Shown one piece after another: positions 8,607-17,283 of a stretch of 64,000 bases of DNA. The notes under the pieces were generated by a model that saw only the letters and a list, made by a program, of their open reading frames with translations, searched no databases and was not told where the DNA came from. The stretch is taken from assembly GCA_965243185.1 (NCBI GenBank), contig OZ251531.1:124001-188000 (forward strand), given 5' to 3'. Numbering within the stretch: position 1 is the first letter of the stretch; every line of letters starts with the position of its first letter. This DNA comes from CBDBCU01 sp965243185. Its GTDB lineage: Bacteria; Chloroflexota; Dehalococcoidia; Lucifugimonadales; UBA3495. Made by a program: the position numbers and the translations under genes.

Positions 8607-9682
8607 GATAGCGTTGCATTTTAGGTGGTTTGGTTGAGCAAGCCCCGGGTTTGCAGCAAAGCCAGCAGGTTATGCTCTGACCAGACCGTCCCCAATCGCT
8701 CCCGCCGGCGCAACTCCCGATTGTAGCGTTCCAGGCGGGAAGTAGTCCGGTAGGCAACCTCTCCCGTAGTCCAATACTGCCGGCCGGCGGTCAATGCCTT
8801 GTCCAGCCAGTAAGCGGCGGCGCCCTCGGTCAACTCCATTATTTGACCGGCGTAGCTCTGGGCCGCCGCCGCGCTGTCAGTCAACAGCAGTTGCCGGGCG
8901 GCGGCCAAGCCGGCCTTCCCGATATTCCGTCCATATTCCCGCAGCAGGTGAAAGATACACAGCTGATGCGGCGCCGCCCGGCCGTACACCCACTGGATGC
9001 CGGCCGCAATGGCCCGGTCGCCGTCGCTGACCAGATGTCGGGGTGGCGCGGCTCCGGACTGCTCGGCCAACTCCAGGGCCGCCGCCCAAGGCCCGAAAGT
9101 CGCCAAGACCGCCCCGGTTTCGTCCCGGATTACCTTCAATTCCTGAGGGCCCTGCCGGGTGCGCGTCCATAAACCATCCAGTTCCCACACTGCCCCCGGC
9201 AACCGGGGCCGGGTCAAGGCCAACCGCCGCAGCCAGCGACACAAGGTGCTTTTGACACAACCCACCCACTGCCCCGCTTGGGCGTAACTCAAACCCTGGG
9301 CCGCCAGGCTCAAAGCCCGGTCCCGAGTTTTTTTGAGAACCGTTGGTAACGAACCTCCGGCCCCAGCAGCGCCGCGCCGCCCGCCAGTTGGCGACATTGC
9401 CCACAACGAAACACCGGAACCGCTATCCGGATGGGACCATAGGACGTGACAATGGTGCGCTCATAGCGATGGTGGCGGTGCATCGCCAGAGCGCACTGAG
9501 CACATCGGGGCTGATAATGATCCAGGGCTTGTTGCAGCTTCGCCTGCAACTGGAGCGGAATTTCCTGCTCCAGTTGGGTCTCCAAATCGTCCAGCAATCC
9601 CATGACAGCGCACCTCCCGTCAACCAGCAAGGCCGGCCCTTTCCCCATTCTACAACTAAACCACCTAAATCGGAACGCTATC
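8607..9682 (-). mobile_element. Insertion sequence, copy 1 (1076 bp)
   Basis: Bounded by 30-bp imperfect terminal inverted repeats (26/30), both beginning GATAGCGTT and sharing the core TTTAGGTGGTTT. It seems identical to copy 2, which follows in the same direction after a 7-bp spacer GATGGAG. The 9-bp duplication GATGGAGGC lies left of copy 1 (8598-8606) and right of copy 2 (10766-10774). The transposase reads on the minus strand, toward etfB. Confidence 0.95.
8621..9603 (-). CDS. IS transposase, copy 1, made by -1 frameshift from two reading frames
   Basis: The upstream frame starts at ATG 9603 (GGGAGGTG upstream) and carries a CxxC zinc-finger-like part. At a run of seven A (9328-9334 on the + strand as T) the frame must shift by -1 to enter the second frame, which ends at 8621. 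The heptamer A-AAA-AAA is a standard slippery site, and the frames are exactly -1 apart. The fusion is about 328 residues: an HTH (YAQAGQWVGCVKSTLCRWLRR), the DDE residues in ELDGLW, VSDGDRAI and RLERYNREL, and CIFHLLRE of the IS256/MULE-like RNase H group. I do not assign a named IS family. Confidence 0.85.
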
Positions 9683-9689
9683 GATGGAG

Positions 9690-10765
9690 GATAGCGTTGC
9701 ATTTTAGGTGGTTTGGTTGAGCAAGCCCCGGGTTTGCAGCAAAGCCAGCAGGTTATGCTCTGACCAGACCGTCCCCAATCGCTCCCGCCGGCGCAACTCC
9801 CGATTGTAGCGTTCCAGGCGGGAAGTAGTCCGGTAGGCAACCTCTCCCGTAGTCCAATACTGCCGGCCGGCGGTCAATGCCTTGTCCAGCCAGTAAGCGG
9901 CGGCGCCCTCGGTCAACTCCATTATTTGACCGGCGTAGCTCTGGGCCGCCGCCGCGCTGTCAGTCAACAGCAGTTGCCGGGCGGCGGCCAAGCCGGCCTT
10001 CCCGATATTCCGTCCATATTCCCGCAGCAGGTGAAAGATACACAGCTGATGCGGCGCCGCCCGGCCGTACACCCACTGGATGCCGGCCGCAATGGCCCGG
10101 TCGCCGTCGCTGACCAGATGTCGGGGTGGCGCGGCTCCGGACTGCTCGGCCAACTCCAGGGCCGCCGCCCAAGGCCCGAAAGTCGCCAAGACCGCCCCGG
10201 TTTCGTCCCGGATTACCTTCAATTCCTGAGGGCCCTGCCGGGTGCGCGTCCATAAACCATCCAGTTCCCACACTGCCCCCGGCAACCGGGGCCGGGTCAA
10301 GGCCAACCGCCGCAGCCAGCGACACAAGGTGCTTTTGACACAACCCACCCACTGCCCCGCTTGGGCGTAACTCAAACCCTGGGCCGCCAGGCTCAAAGCC
10401 CGGTCCCGAGTTTTTTTGAGAACCGTTGGTAACGAACCTCCGGCCCCAGCAGCGCCGCGCCGCCCGCCAGTTGGCGACATTGCCCACAACGAAACACCGG
10501 AACCGCTATCCGGATGGGACCATAGGACGTGACAATGGTGCGCTCATAGCGATGGTGGCGGTGCATCGCCAGAGCGCACTGAGCACATCGGGGCTGATAA
10601 TGATCCAGGGCTTGTTGCAGCTTCGCCTGCAACTGGAGCGGAATTTCCTGCTCCAGTTGGGTCTCCAAATCGTCCAGCAATCCCATGACAGCGCACCTCC
10701 CGTCAACCAGCAAGGCCGGCCCTTTCCCCATTCTACAACTAAACCACCTAAATCGGAACGCTATC
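9690..10765 (-). mobile_element. Insertion sequence, copy 2 (1076 bp), in tandem with copy 1
   Basis: Same length, inverted repeats and orientation as copy 1; the encoded proteins are identical. It begins 7 bp after copy 1. Together they form a head-to-tail dimer, an arrangement known as a reactive form for several IS families because two abutted ends make a junction promoter and a substrate for transposase. The 9-bp target duplication flanks the pair, not each copy. Confidence 0.95.
9704..10686 (-). CDS. IS transposase, copy 2, made by -1 frameshift
   Basis: Identical to the copy 1 transposase: upstream frame from ATG 10686, slippery A7 run at 10411-10417, downstream frame ending at 9704. 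Both frames are intact, so the element is probably active or was so recently. Confidence 0.85.
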
Positions 10766-10774
10766 GATGGAGGC

Positions 10775-10809
10775 GGGATAATTGACACCCCTTAACCGAC
10801 CGGCTAACC
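10775..10809. repeat. 35-bp direct repeat, left copy
   Basis: This sequence, starting GGGATAATTGACACCCC and ending CCGGCTAACC, recurs with about 5 mismatches at 11848-11882. The two copies bracket the truncated subtilase gene. It starts directly after the target duplication of IS copy 2. It would read GIIDTP and stop, the same end as the gene that follows. Confidence 0.7.
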
Positions 10810-10848
10810 TTGCCACGGACTAACTGCCGCCTGACTTGGAGGGAAGAA

Positions 10849-11868
10849 ATGCTGACCGCCCGCTCTTTGCCTCAACCCCTGTTGCTGACCGCCTTGTTCC
10901 TGCTGCTAACTGCCGCCGCTACGATGCTGGCTTGCGGGCCGGCGGAACCTACCGCTACCCCGCGCCCTACCAACAGCTATCCCAATCTGGCCGCCAGCCT
11001 TCAGGATGTGGTTCGGAAATACGAATCCGGCGAACTCTCTGAAAATCAAGCCGCGGCTTTAATCTTGGCCCATCACGGCGCAATGGTGCTGGTGCAGGTT
11101 GACCTGTCCGCCAACATTGACGCCGTGGATACCTGGATGGCGGAACAGGAAATTTCCCCGCGCCACAAGAACGCCAGTTATGCCCCGCCCCACATCTATG
11201 CCTATGTGAAAGTATCCTTGCTGGGGGCTTTGTCCCAGCGAGATGGCGTCAGCATGGTCAAATCGCTCAGCGATCAATTTGGTCCGAACGTGCTTTTGCC
11301 GAATCCGCTCGGCGGTGAGATTGGCAACGGAGCCAGCGGACAATCTGACCTCGGAGACCCTATATTGCCGCTCTGGCTCAAAGGCTACCCCTACCCTCGT
11401 TTAGACAGTAAGCTCGAGTATGTAGTATACCGTTATGAGAACGGGAAGTTAACCGAAGCCGAGGCCGCCGCCGAATTTGACGACTATCAGGGAACAGCAG
11501 TGCTGGTGATAGTCGAGCTACTGGCTGACGGCGATACCGATGCCGTTGTTGCTTGGCTGAAAGGCAAGGGCATTACCCCTACCCACGTATATAAAGGCGA
11601 GGAGTTTCCCGACCAAATTACCGCCTATGTGCCATTATCCCTAATGGGTGTATTATCCCAGCAACCTGGAGTCCATGACGTATATTCCCCGCTACCTTTC
11701 CGTCCCCTCATCGAGTCGCCCACCGGCAAAGCTAGTAACGCTGGCAGAGTAGCCCAATCCACTACCGGACAAGGAGTAGCAAAACGCGAAGCTGACCATT
11801 GGCATACATCTACCCTTGGCGGCTACGTCGGCAACGGTATCGAGATTGGGATAATCGACACCCTCTAA
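10849..11868 (+). pseudogene. Truncated subtilisin-like (S8) peptidase precursor, lipoprotein
   Basis: 339 residues from ATG 10849 (GGAGGGAAG upstream). A lipoprotein signal peptide ends at the lipobox TMLAC (about residue 29). Two homologous domains of about 100 residues follow (each starts LxxVVxxYExGxL and ends in a GVLSQ/GALSQ segment), resembling the inhibitor-like pro-region of S8 peptidases. The protein stops at GIEIGIIDTL: that is the strand carrying the catalytic Asp of subtilases (usually V-IIDTG), so the protease domain is missing. The gene is C-rich on the coding strand, unlike the G-rich surroundings, which suggests recent insertion. It may be a pseudogene or a stand-alone inhibitor. 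Confidence 0.7.
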
Positions 11869-11882
11869 CCAGCCGGCTAACC
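11848..11882. repeat. 35-bp direct repeat, right copy
   Basis: Pairs with 10775-10809. It covers the last codons of the truncated peptidase gene and 14 bp after the stop. The peptidase homology ends inside it. Confidence 0.7.
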
Positions 11883-12047
11883 CTATCCCTGATAACTGAC
11901 CCGATTATGCCACCAGTCAATAACGATTAAAGGGCCTTGGGCAGTTTGGGGCGGGCGGCAAGGGTTGGCGTTGTATAATTCGGGGGTGGAAATCGCCGGC
12001 AATTTGACCATCCGGCAATAAGTTCAGGATGAGCGGGAATTAGGGTA

Positions 12048-13349
12048 ATGCTGCTTTCCATAGTGCGCGCGTTGGCGGCCCTGATTTTGGGGTTGGCGGT
12101 GTTTGCCGGGTTTCTGGTTTGGGCGGTTTTGAATCAGGCGGTGGGGAAGGTTTTTGACGCCGGGGTTTATGCGGATGCGCTGGCGGGGGTGAATGCGTAC
12201 GAGCGGATTTATGGGGAGGTTCTGGCGGGAGAGGAAGGGGAGCTTTGGATGAGGGAGCTGCTGGGGGAAAATCTGCCGGTGGATTATGGGGATTTGACGG
12301 GGATAGTGCGGGAAGCGGCGCCGCCGGAGTATCTGCAAGGGCAGGTGGAGGGGAACTTGAGTCGGGCGGCGGCGTATTTTCAGGGGGAAACCGAGCGGTT
12401 GGAGCTTTATCTGGAGTTGGGGGAGCCGTTGGCGCGGCTGGGGTCGGCGGCGCTGGATTATGTGGAGGAGCGGATTGACCGGCTGGAAGTGGTGGAGCCG
12501 GGGATGCTGTTTAATCCGCTGGCGGGCGGGGAGTACGTGCGGGCGTTGGGGGAGTCGCTGGAGGGGCTGATTTTCCGGGAGGAATTGCCGGAGACGATAC
12601 CGTCCATCGCAATTCTGCCGGAGCTGGTGCGGCCGGCGGTTTTTGAGTTGGCGGTGGCGCAGCTGCCGGAATATCTGGAGCTGCCGGCGGCGGCGCGGGA
12701 TAGTTGGATGGCGGCGGAACCGGAGTTGCGGGAGCGGTTTGCGGACGGGGATACGCCGGGATTTCTGAAGGCGGCGGCGCGGGCAATCGGGAAGCCGGTG
12801 GTAGAGCAGGGGATTGCCGAGGCCGGGGTTATGCTGGGATTGGATGAACGGGGAAGGTGGCATTTGCTGCCGTTGGCGGCGGAAGGGATGGGATATGGCT
12901 CGGAGGGGGAGTTACAAGGGGAGATAGATGGGGCGCGGGACCGGGTTAATGACTTGCTGCGGTGGGGGCAAAGGTTAGCCCTGGCAGTAGTGGTAGTTGG
13001 GGCGTTGTTGATGGGGCTGCTGTATTTGCCGAACTTGGCGCGGAGTTTGCGGTGGCCGGGGGTGACTTTGCTGCTGAGCGGGCTGGCGGTGTTTGGGCTG
13101 GGTTGGCTGGCCACGGCGGCGTTGCCGGGAATGGCGGCGGATGGAGTAAGGCAGTTGCTGGCGGCGGAGGCGGGCGGGTCGGCGGCGTTGGCCGGGTTGC
13201 TGGCGGTGGCGGCGCAGGCGGTGGCGGCGGGACTGCTGGCGGGTTTGGGGAATTGGGGATTGGGACTAGCGGCGGCCGGGGCGGTTTTGCTGGCGGCGGC
13301 TTACGGGATGGAGCGGAGGAGGAAAGGGCGGGATGGGTTTGGGGGTTAG
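12048..13349 (+). CDS. Integral membrane protein of unknown function
   Basis: 433 residues. One N-terminal membrane segment (residues 5-30), a large acidic helical extracytoplasmic part (about 35-300), then three or more membrane segments (about 306-326, 338-362, 372-420) and a short basic tail RRRKGRDG. No enzymatic motif is seen. A perfect TATAAT at 11974-11979 lies 69 nt before the start. Codons are strongly G-ending. It stands alone, convergent with fmt. Confidence 0.75.
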   Translation: MLLSIVRALAALILGLAVFAGFLVWAVLNQAVGKVFDAGVYADALAGVNAYERIYGEVLAGEEGELWMRELLGENLPVDYGDLTGIVREAAPPEYLQGQVEGNLSRAAAYFQGETERLELYLELGEPLARLGSAALDYVEERIDRLEVVEPGMLFNPLAGGEYVRALGESLEGLIFREELPETIPSIAILPELVRPAVFELAVAQLPEYLELPAAARDSWMAAEPELRERFADGDTPGFLKAAARAIGKPVVEQGIAEAGVMLGLDERGRWHLLPLAAEGMGYGSEGELQGEIDGARDRVNDLLRWGQRLALAVVVVGALLMGLLYLPNLARSLRWPGVTLLLSGLAVFGLGWLATAALPGMAADGVRQLLAAEAGGSAALAGLLAVAAQAVAAGLLAGLGNWGLGLAAAGAVLLAAAYGMERRRKGRDGFGG

Positions 13350-13441
13350 GCGGGTGTTTCAGGTGTTCAAGTAGAGATGCCCTGACCCGCCGCGCCGGTG
13401 CTGTACCGGCTACGGTTGATTCGGGAGTTCGGAGTAAAAGG

Positions 13442-14386
13442 CTAGTCAAGGCGGCTGTCGAGGAAGTGGGGGTAGCCGCGGAGGAAGTCGGCGATGGGGG
13501 CGGGACGGCGGCCTTCGAGTTGGACTTGCTGCAAGGCAAGGATGCCCTGGGCGGTGGCTACGGCGGCCGAGGTTTCAGCGGAGTTCAAGGGGATTACCTG
13601 GCCGGGGGCGGCGTCCGGGTAATCAGGATGGTCAAGGGCGGTTACGGACAGAAGGCGGAGGGATTTGCCTTGCCAGTGGGCGGTGAGGCCGGGCCAAGGG
13701 GTGAAGGCGCGGCACATTCGCGCAAGTTGGGCGGCGGGCAAATGCCAGTCGGCGATGCCAGCGGCGCGCTCGAGTTTGCGGGTGATGGTGGCTTGGGTTT
13801 CATCCTGGGGTTGGGCGGGCAATTGGCCGGATACCCAAGGGTCGAGGTTGTCGAGGAGAAGTTGGGTTCCCAAGGCAAAGAGGGCGGCGGTCAGAGTGCC
13901 GGCGGTTTCGTTGCCGGTCAAGGGGTATTCCTGTTGGGCCAGGATGGGGCCGGTATCCATTCCGGGGTCGAGGAGCATCAGGGTTACGCCGGTGATGGCG
14001 GCGCCGTCAAGGATGGCGGTGGCGACGGGAGCGGGGCCGCGGTAGCGGGGGAGCAGAGAGGGATGGAGGTTGAGGCAGCCGTGGGGCGGGATGGTCAATA
14101 CTTCCGGGGGCAGGAGTTTGCCGTAGGCGGCGACGATGATGACATCGGGTTGGAGAGCTTGGAGTTCCTGCTGGATGGCGGGGGGGCGGAGGGTATGGGG
14201 CTGATAGACCGGCAAGTTCAGGTTGCTGGCGGCGGCTTTGACTGGAGTAGGTTCGGTAGGGCGGCCGCGGCCGCGGGGCCGGTCCGGCGGGGTATAGACG
14301 GCGGCCAAGTCGATATTCGGGGCGTGATGCAAGGCGGTAAGGGTGGGGACTACGGCGTCCGGGGTGCCCATAAAGACGAGGCGCAT
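13442..14386 (-). CDS. fmt: Methionyl-tRNA formyltransferase
   Basis: 314 residues, full length. It formylates initiator Met-tRNA using 10-formyl-tetrahydrofolate. Motifs: MRLVFMGTPD at the start, the catalytic region LNLHPSLLPRYRGPAPV (Asn and His) with D in LDPGMDTGPIL, and the C-terminal RAFTPWPG. The peptide deformylase gene that often precedes it is not in this window. Codons end in C because the gene lies against the G-rich + strand. Confidence 0.96.
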   Translation of the reverse strand: MRLVFMGTPDAVVPTLTALHHAPNIDLAAVYTPPDRPRGRGRPTEPTPVKAAASNLNLPVYQPHTLRPPAIQQELQALQPDVIIVAAYGKLLPPEVLTIPPHGCLNLHPSLLPRYRGPAPVATAILDGAAITGVTLMLLDPGMDTGPILAQQEYPLTGNETAGTLTAALFALGTQLLLDNLDPWVSGQLPAQPQDETQATITRKLERAAGIADWHLPAAQLARMCRAFTPWPGLTAHWQGKSLRLLSVTALDHPDYPDAAPGQVIPLNSAETSAAVATAQGILALQQVQLEGRRPAPIADFLRGYPHFLDSRLD

Positions 14387-14499
14387 TGGCCGGCTCCGAG
14401 TTTGGGGATGGGGTTGACCAGTTTATTATCCCGGTTGGGATTTACGAGGGCAAGTTGGGGCGGATTAAGATTGGGTTGAAAATTGGGGTTGCGGTGGGG

Positions 14500-14527
14500 T
14501 TGACAATGGGCTGCGGGTTGTGATAGT
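14500..14527 (+). promoter_or_regulatory. Promoter of the 14.5-14.8 kb transcription unit
   Basis: TTGACA (14500-14505), 16-nt spacer, GATAGT (14522-14527). It faces away from fmt and toward the structured element and terminator downstream. Confidence 0.55.
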
Positions 14528-14576
14528 TTTAACCGAACCGCTTGGCGGGAAACTTGAAATAAGGAGGTGATGCGGC

Positions 14577-14648
14577 ATGAAACATAGTTTAATACGCGGG
14601 GGCGATGGTAGGCATCAGTCTGGACACGACGGGGTGAGTGTCGGCTAA
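14577..14648 (+). CDS. Tiny reading frame (23 codons) with a perfect Shine-Dalgarno
   Basis: AAGGAGGTGATG, fully complementary to the 16S 3' end, lies 5-16 nt before ATG 14577. The frame ends at TAA 14646-14648. The product would begin MKHSLIRGGDGRHQ and is rich in Gly, His and Arg. Either a leader peptide whose translation changes the fold of the downstream stem, or a small protein in its own right. No homologue is known to me. Confidence 0.5.
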   Translation: MKHSLIRGGDGRHQSGHDGVSVG

Positions 14649-14779
14649 CAGTCGCCGTGGACATAAGATACCCGTCAGTCGGGCCCAGGCCAATGCCTAT
14701 CATCGCCCCCGAGACTTGGTTTTTCTTGGGCAGTGTCCTTCCAGATTTTGGCTGGGCCCGAACCTTTTTCGGCTCTTTT

Positions 14780-14810
14780 AGCCCCGGTCTAGCGGGGCTT
14801 TTTCTTTTTA
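14780..14810 (+). terminator. Rho-independent terminator
   Basis: AGCCCC and GGGGCT arms around an 8-nt loop, followed by a T-rich run to 14809. It closes the transcription unit that starts near 14533. Confidence 0.85.
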
Positions 14811-14900
14811 CCATATCCACCAGCCATCCCCCAAACTCAAAAGTTCCCCCACCGTCCCCCATCCGGCAAACCGTCCCTACCGTCATCTCCACTCTCCCAC

Positions 14901-14932
14901 CGTCATTCCCACGAAAGTGGGAATCCAGAACC
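14901..14932. repeat. Palindromic repeat (REP-like), copy 1
   Basis: 32 bp: CGTCATTCCC-ACGAAAGT-GGGAA then TCCAGAACC. The ATTCCCAC/GTGGGAAT arms form a hairpin. It is the familiar dispersed CGTCATTCCC...GGGAATCCAGA type found in many bacterial genomes. Two more copies lie at 17284 and 17991. Confidence 0.85.
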
Positions 14933-14957
14933 GCCGCGGACTCCCAATCCCCCCACA

Positions 14958-16033
14958 GATAGCGTTGCATTTTAGGTGGTTTGGTTGAGCAAGCCCCGGG
15001 TTTGTAGCAAAGCCAACAGGTTATGCTCTGACCAGACCGTCCCCAATCGCTCCCGCCGGCGCAACTCCCGATTGTAGCGTTCCAGGCGGGAAGTAGTCCG
15101 GTAGGCGACCGCTCCCGTAGTCCAATACTGCCGACCGGCGAGCAACGCCTTGTCCAGCCAGTAAGCGGCGGCGCCCTCGGTCAACTCCATTATTTGACGG
15201 GCATAGCTCTGGGCCGCCGCCGCGCTGTCAGTCAACAGCAGTTGCCGGGCGGCGGCCAAGCCGGATTTCCCGATATTCCGTCCATATTCCCGCAGCAGGT
15301 GAAAGATGCACAGCTGATGCGGCGCCGCCCGGCCGTACACCCACTGGATGCCGGCCGCAATGGCCCGGTCGCCGTCGCTGACCAGATGTCGGGGTGGCGC
15401 CGCCCCGGACTGCTCGGCCCGCGCCAAGACCGCCGCCCAAGGCCCGAAAGTCGCCAAGACCGCCCCGGTTTCGTCCCGGATTACCTTCAATTCCTGAGCG
15501 CCCTGCCGGGTGCGCGTCCACAAACCATCCAGTTCCCACACTGCCCCCGGCAACCGGGGCCGGGTCAAGGCCAACCGCCGCAGCCAGCGACACAAGGTGC
15601 TTTTGACACAACCCACCCACTGCCCCGCTTGGGCGTAACTCAAACCCTGGGCCGCCAAGCTCAAAGCCATGTCCCGAGTTTTTTTGAGAACCGTTGGTAA
15701 CGAACTTCCGGCCCCAGCAGCGCCGCGCCGCCCGCCAGTTGGCGACATTGCCCACAACGAAACACCGGAACCGCTACCCGGATGGGACCATAGGACGTGA
15801 CAATGGTGCGCTCATAGCGATGATGGCGGTGCATCGCCAGAGCGCACTGAGCACATCGGGGCTGATAATGATCCAGGGCTTGTTGCAGCTTCGCCTGCAA
15901 CTGGAGCGGAATTTCCTGCTCCAGTTGGGTCTCCAAATCGTCCAGCAATCCCATGACAGCGCACCTCCCGTCAACCAGCAAGGCCGGCCTTTTCCCCATT
16001 CTACAACTAAACCACCTAAATCGGAACGCTATC
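14958..16033 (-). mobile_element. Insertion sequence, copy 3 (1076 bp)
   Basis: Same element as copies 1 and 2, with scattered substitutions. An exact 9-bp target duplication CCCCCCACA flanks it (14949-14957 and 16034-16042), which fixes the element ends and the duplication length. Confidence 0.96.
14972..15954 (-). CDS. IS transposase, copy 3, made by -1 frameshift
   Basis: Upstream frame from ATG 15954, slippery A7 run at 15679-15685, downstream frame ending at 14972. Both frames stay open in spite of about a dozen amino-acid changes from copies 1 and 2 (for example RDMALSL for RDRALSL), which argues that the two-frame arrangement is under selection. Confidence 0.85.
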
Positions 16034-16115
16034 CCCCCCACATCCCCGGTTGACAACCGCAGCCTCATCCTGTTACTGTAACCCTACCCTGAACTTCCCC
16101 ACGGAGGCCGGCTAT

Positions 16116-17062
16116 ATGCTCCCCTCGCCCCTCAAACTAATCCTGTCCCTGACCACCCTATCCCTGCTCCTGGTTGCCGCCGCCTTTACCCATAACAGCG
16201 GCCGCGCCGACCCGGCCTTGAACTACTCCAATTCCGTATTACCCCCCCCCCAGAACGCTTGTTCTATCTAGACGTCGCCCAAGCCGCCCCCCGCTCCATT
16301 CCTTGGGACTGCTCCGATTGGCAAGAGTCTCCCGCTGTCGCTGACGCCGACGATGCCCGCGTCTCCCTTATCCTCGAATCCCTCGCCGCCAACCGCGGCA
16401 AAGCCATCTACTGCGCCATCGACCAATCCGACACTTGGACCAAAGCCGAAACCTGGGAAGCCGGCCGCGACCGCAACGAACGGGACGACACCGTCTACTT
16501 CGGCCAAAGTGGCAACTTCCGCGGCTTCCTGGCTGCCCAAGAGGGCTACTTGACCGATGGGGAATCCGGCGTTACCGGCGTCTCCCGCGACCTCATCTTT
16601 GAATTCCCCCGGGAGGAACGGAAACGGCGGCGGTACCGGAACTTTAAGCTGTGCCCGGCTTATGATGAATCGCACCAGCACCCGCCTTATTCCCCTTGCG
16701 TGTTGCAGACCGGCTTGCACAGTACGGAGGGCGGAATCGGCAATCGCGCTTCCGCGATAAGCAGCGCCAGCACCCATTGGCTCACCTTGTCGGGGCGACC
16801 CGCGGCGGTCAACACCGCTGAAAAATATCAGGCTTGGCTGGAAGTATCGGCCCGCCAAGCGGACGCTAACGCCCAGGCCACGGCCGCCTGCCGCGCCCGC
16901 GGCGCCCGTTTGACCGGCCGCGCCCGGATCCGGGTTCAACCCGGTACGACCCGGGCGGCCGATACCTATTACTACAGCGCGAACTTGGCCGGCGGCGGCA
17001 ATTATCAGTTCCGGGTGGGCGCCCAAATCTATTTCGACGCTACCTGCAAAAAACGCCGGTAG
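16116..17062 (+). CDS. Secreted protein of unknown function, frame broken at a C10 tract
   Basis: ATG 16116 with GGAGG upstream starts a signal peptide (LILSLTTLSLLLVAAA). At ten consecutive C residues (16242-16251) the frame must change to continue into the long frame that ends at 17062; as written, translation stops at 16271. Eleven or eight C would restore one product of about 315 residues. The mature part has six cysteines (WDCSDW, YCAID, KLCPAY, SPCVL, TAACRAR, DATCKK) and no domain I know. Either a sequencing error in the homopolymer, a pseudogene, or a phase-variable secreted protein. Confidence 0.6.
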
Positions 17063-17170
17063 CCGGGATTCGCCCGGCCCCGGTGAACGGGCGGGAGCGG
17101 CAACCCACCCCAAGGAGGCGGGCCATTCCAAGCCCGACCACCCCCAAATCCAAAAGTTTTGAGGGGGTGC

Positions 17171-17196
17171 GGGGGAACTTTTACAAAAGTTCCCCC
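17171..17196. terminator. Perfect 12-bp inverted repeat after the secreted-protein gene
   Basis: GGGGGAACTTTT and AAAAGTTCCCCC arms with a 2-nt centre. The same half-sequence AAAAGTTCCCCC occurs at 14838-14849. It may end transcription of the 16116 gene, although no T-run follows, or be a dispersed palindrome. Confidence 0.45.
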
Positions 17197-17283
17197 GCCG
17201 TCTCCCCGGCTGACAACTGCTATCCCCATCCTCCGGCAACCTTCATCCTCGCCATCCAGCAACCGTCACCCCCATCCTCCCAC

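Larger units (their letters stand above)
14533..14812 (+). ncRNA. Candidate structured RNA with a 19-bp long-range stem
   Basis: Between the promoter at 14500-14527 and a strong terminator lies a segment in which 14597-14615 pairs with 14693-14711: 19 base pairs with a single G-U wobble, enclosing 77 nt. The enclosed part has smaller hairpins (CGAC/GTCG; CCCG/CGGG). No known riboswitch, SRP, 6S or tmRNA core was recognised on either strand. The 5' part holds a 23-codon reading frame with a perfect ribosome site whose second half lies in the left arm, so folding could control its translation. The length to the terminator is about 280 nt. Confidence 0.6.

Noticed and set aside
14577..14604. A dif site at the skew switch
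   Set aside because: Only one arm resembles XerD binding (8/11); the other arm and the 6-bp centre do not fit. Kept as a note under the skew finding, not as a feature.
14598..14710. SRP RNA or a fluoride riboswitch suggested by GGGGGCGATGG and a closing stem
   Set aside because: The SRP apical GGAA-type loop with its flanks is absent, and the short-range pairing of the fluoride aptamer cannot be drawn.
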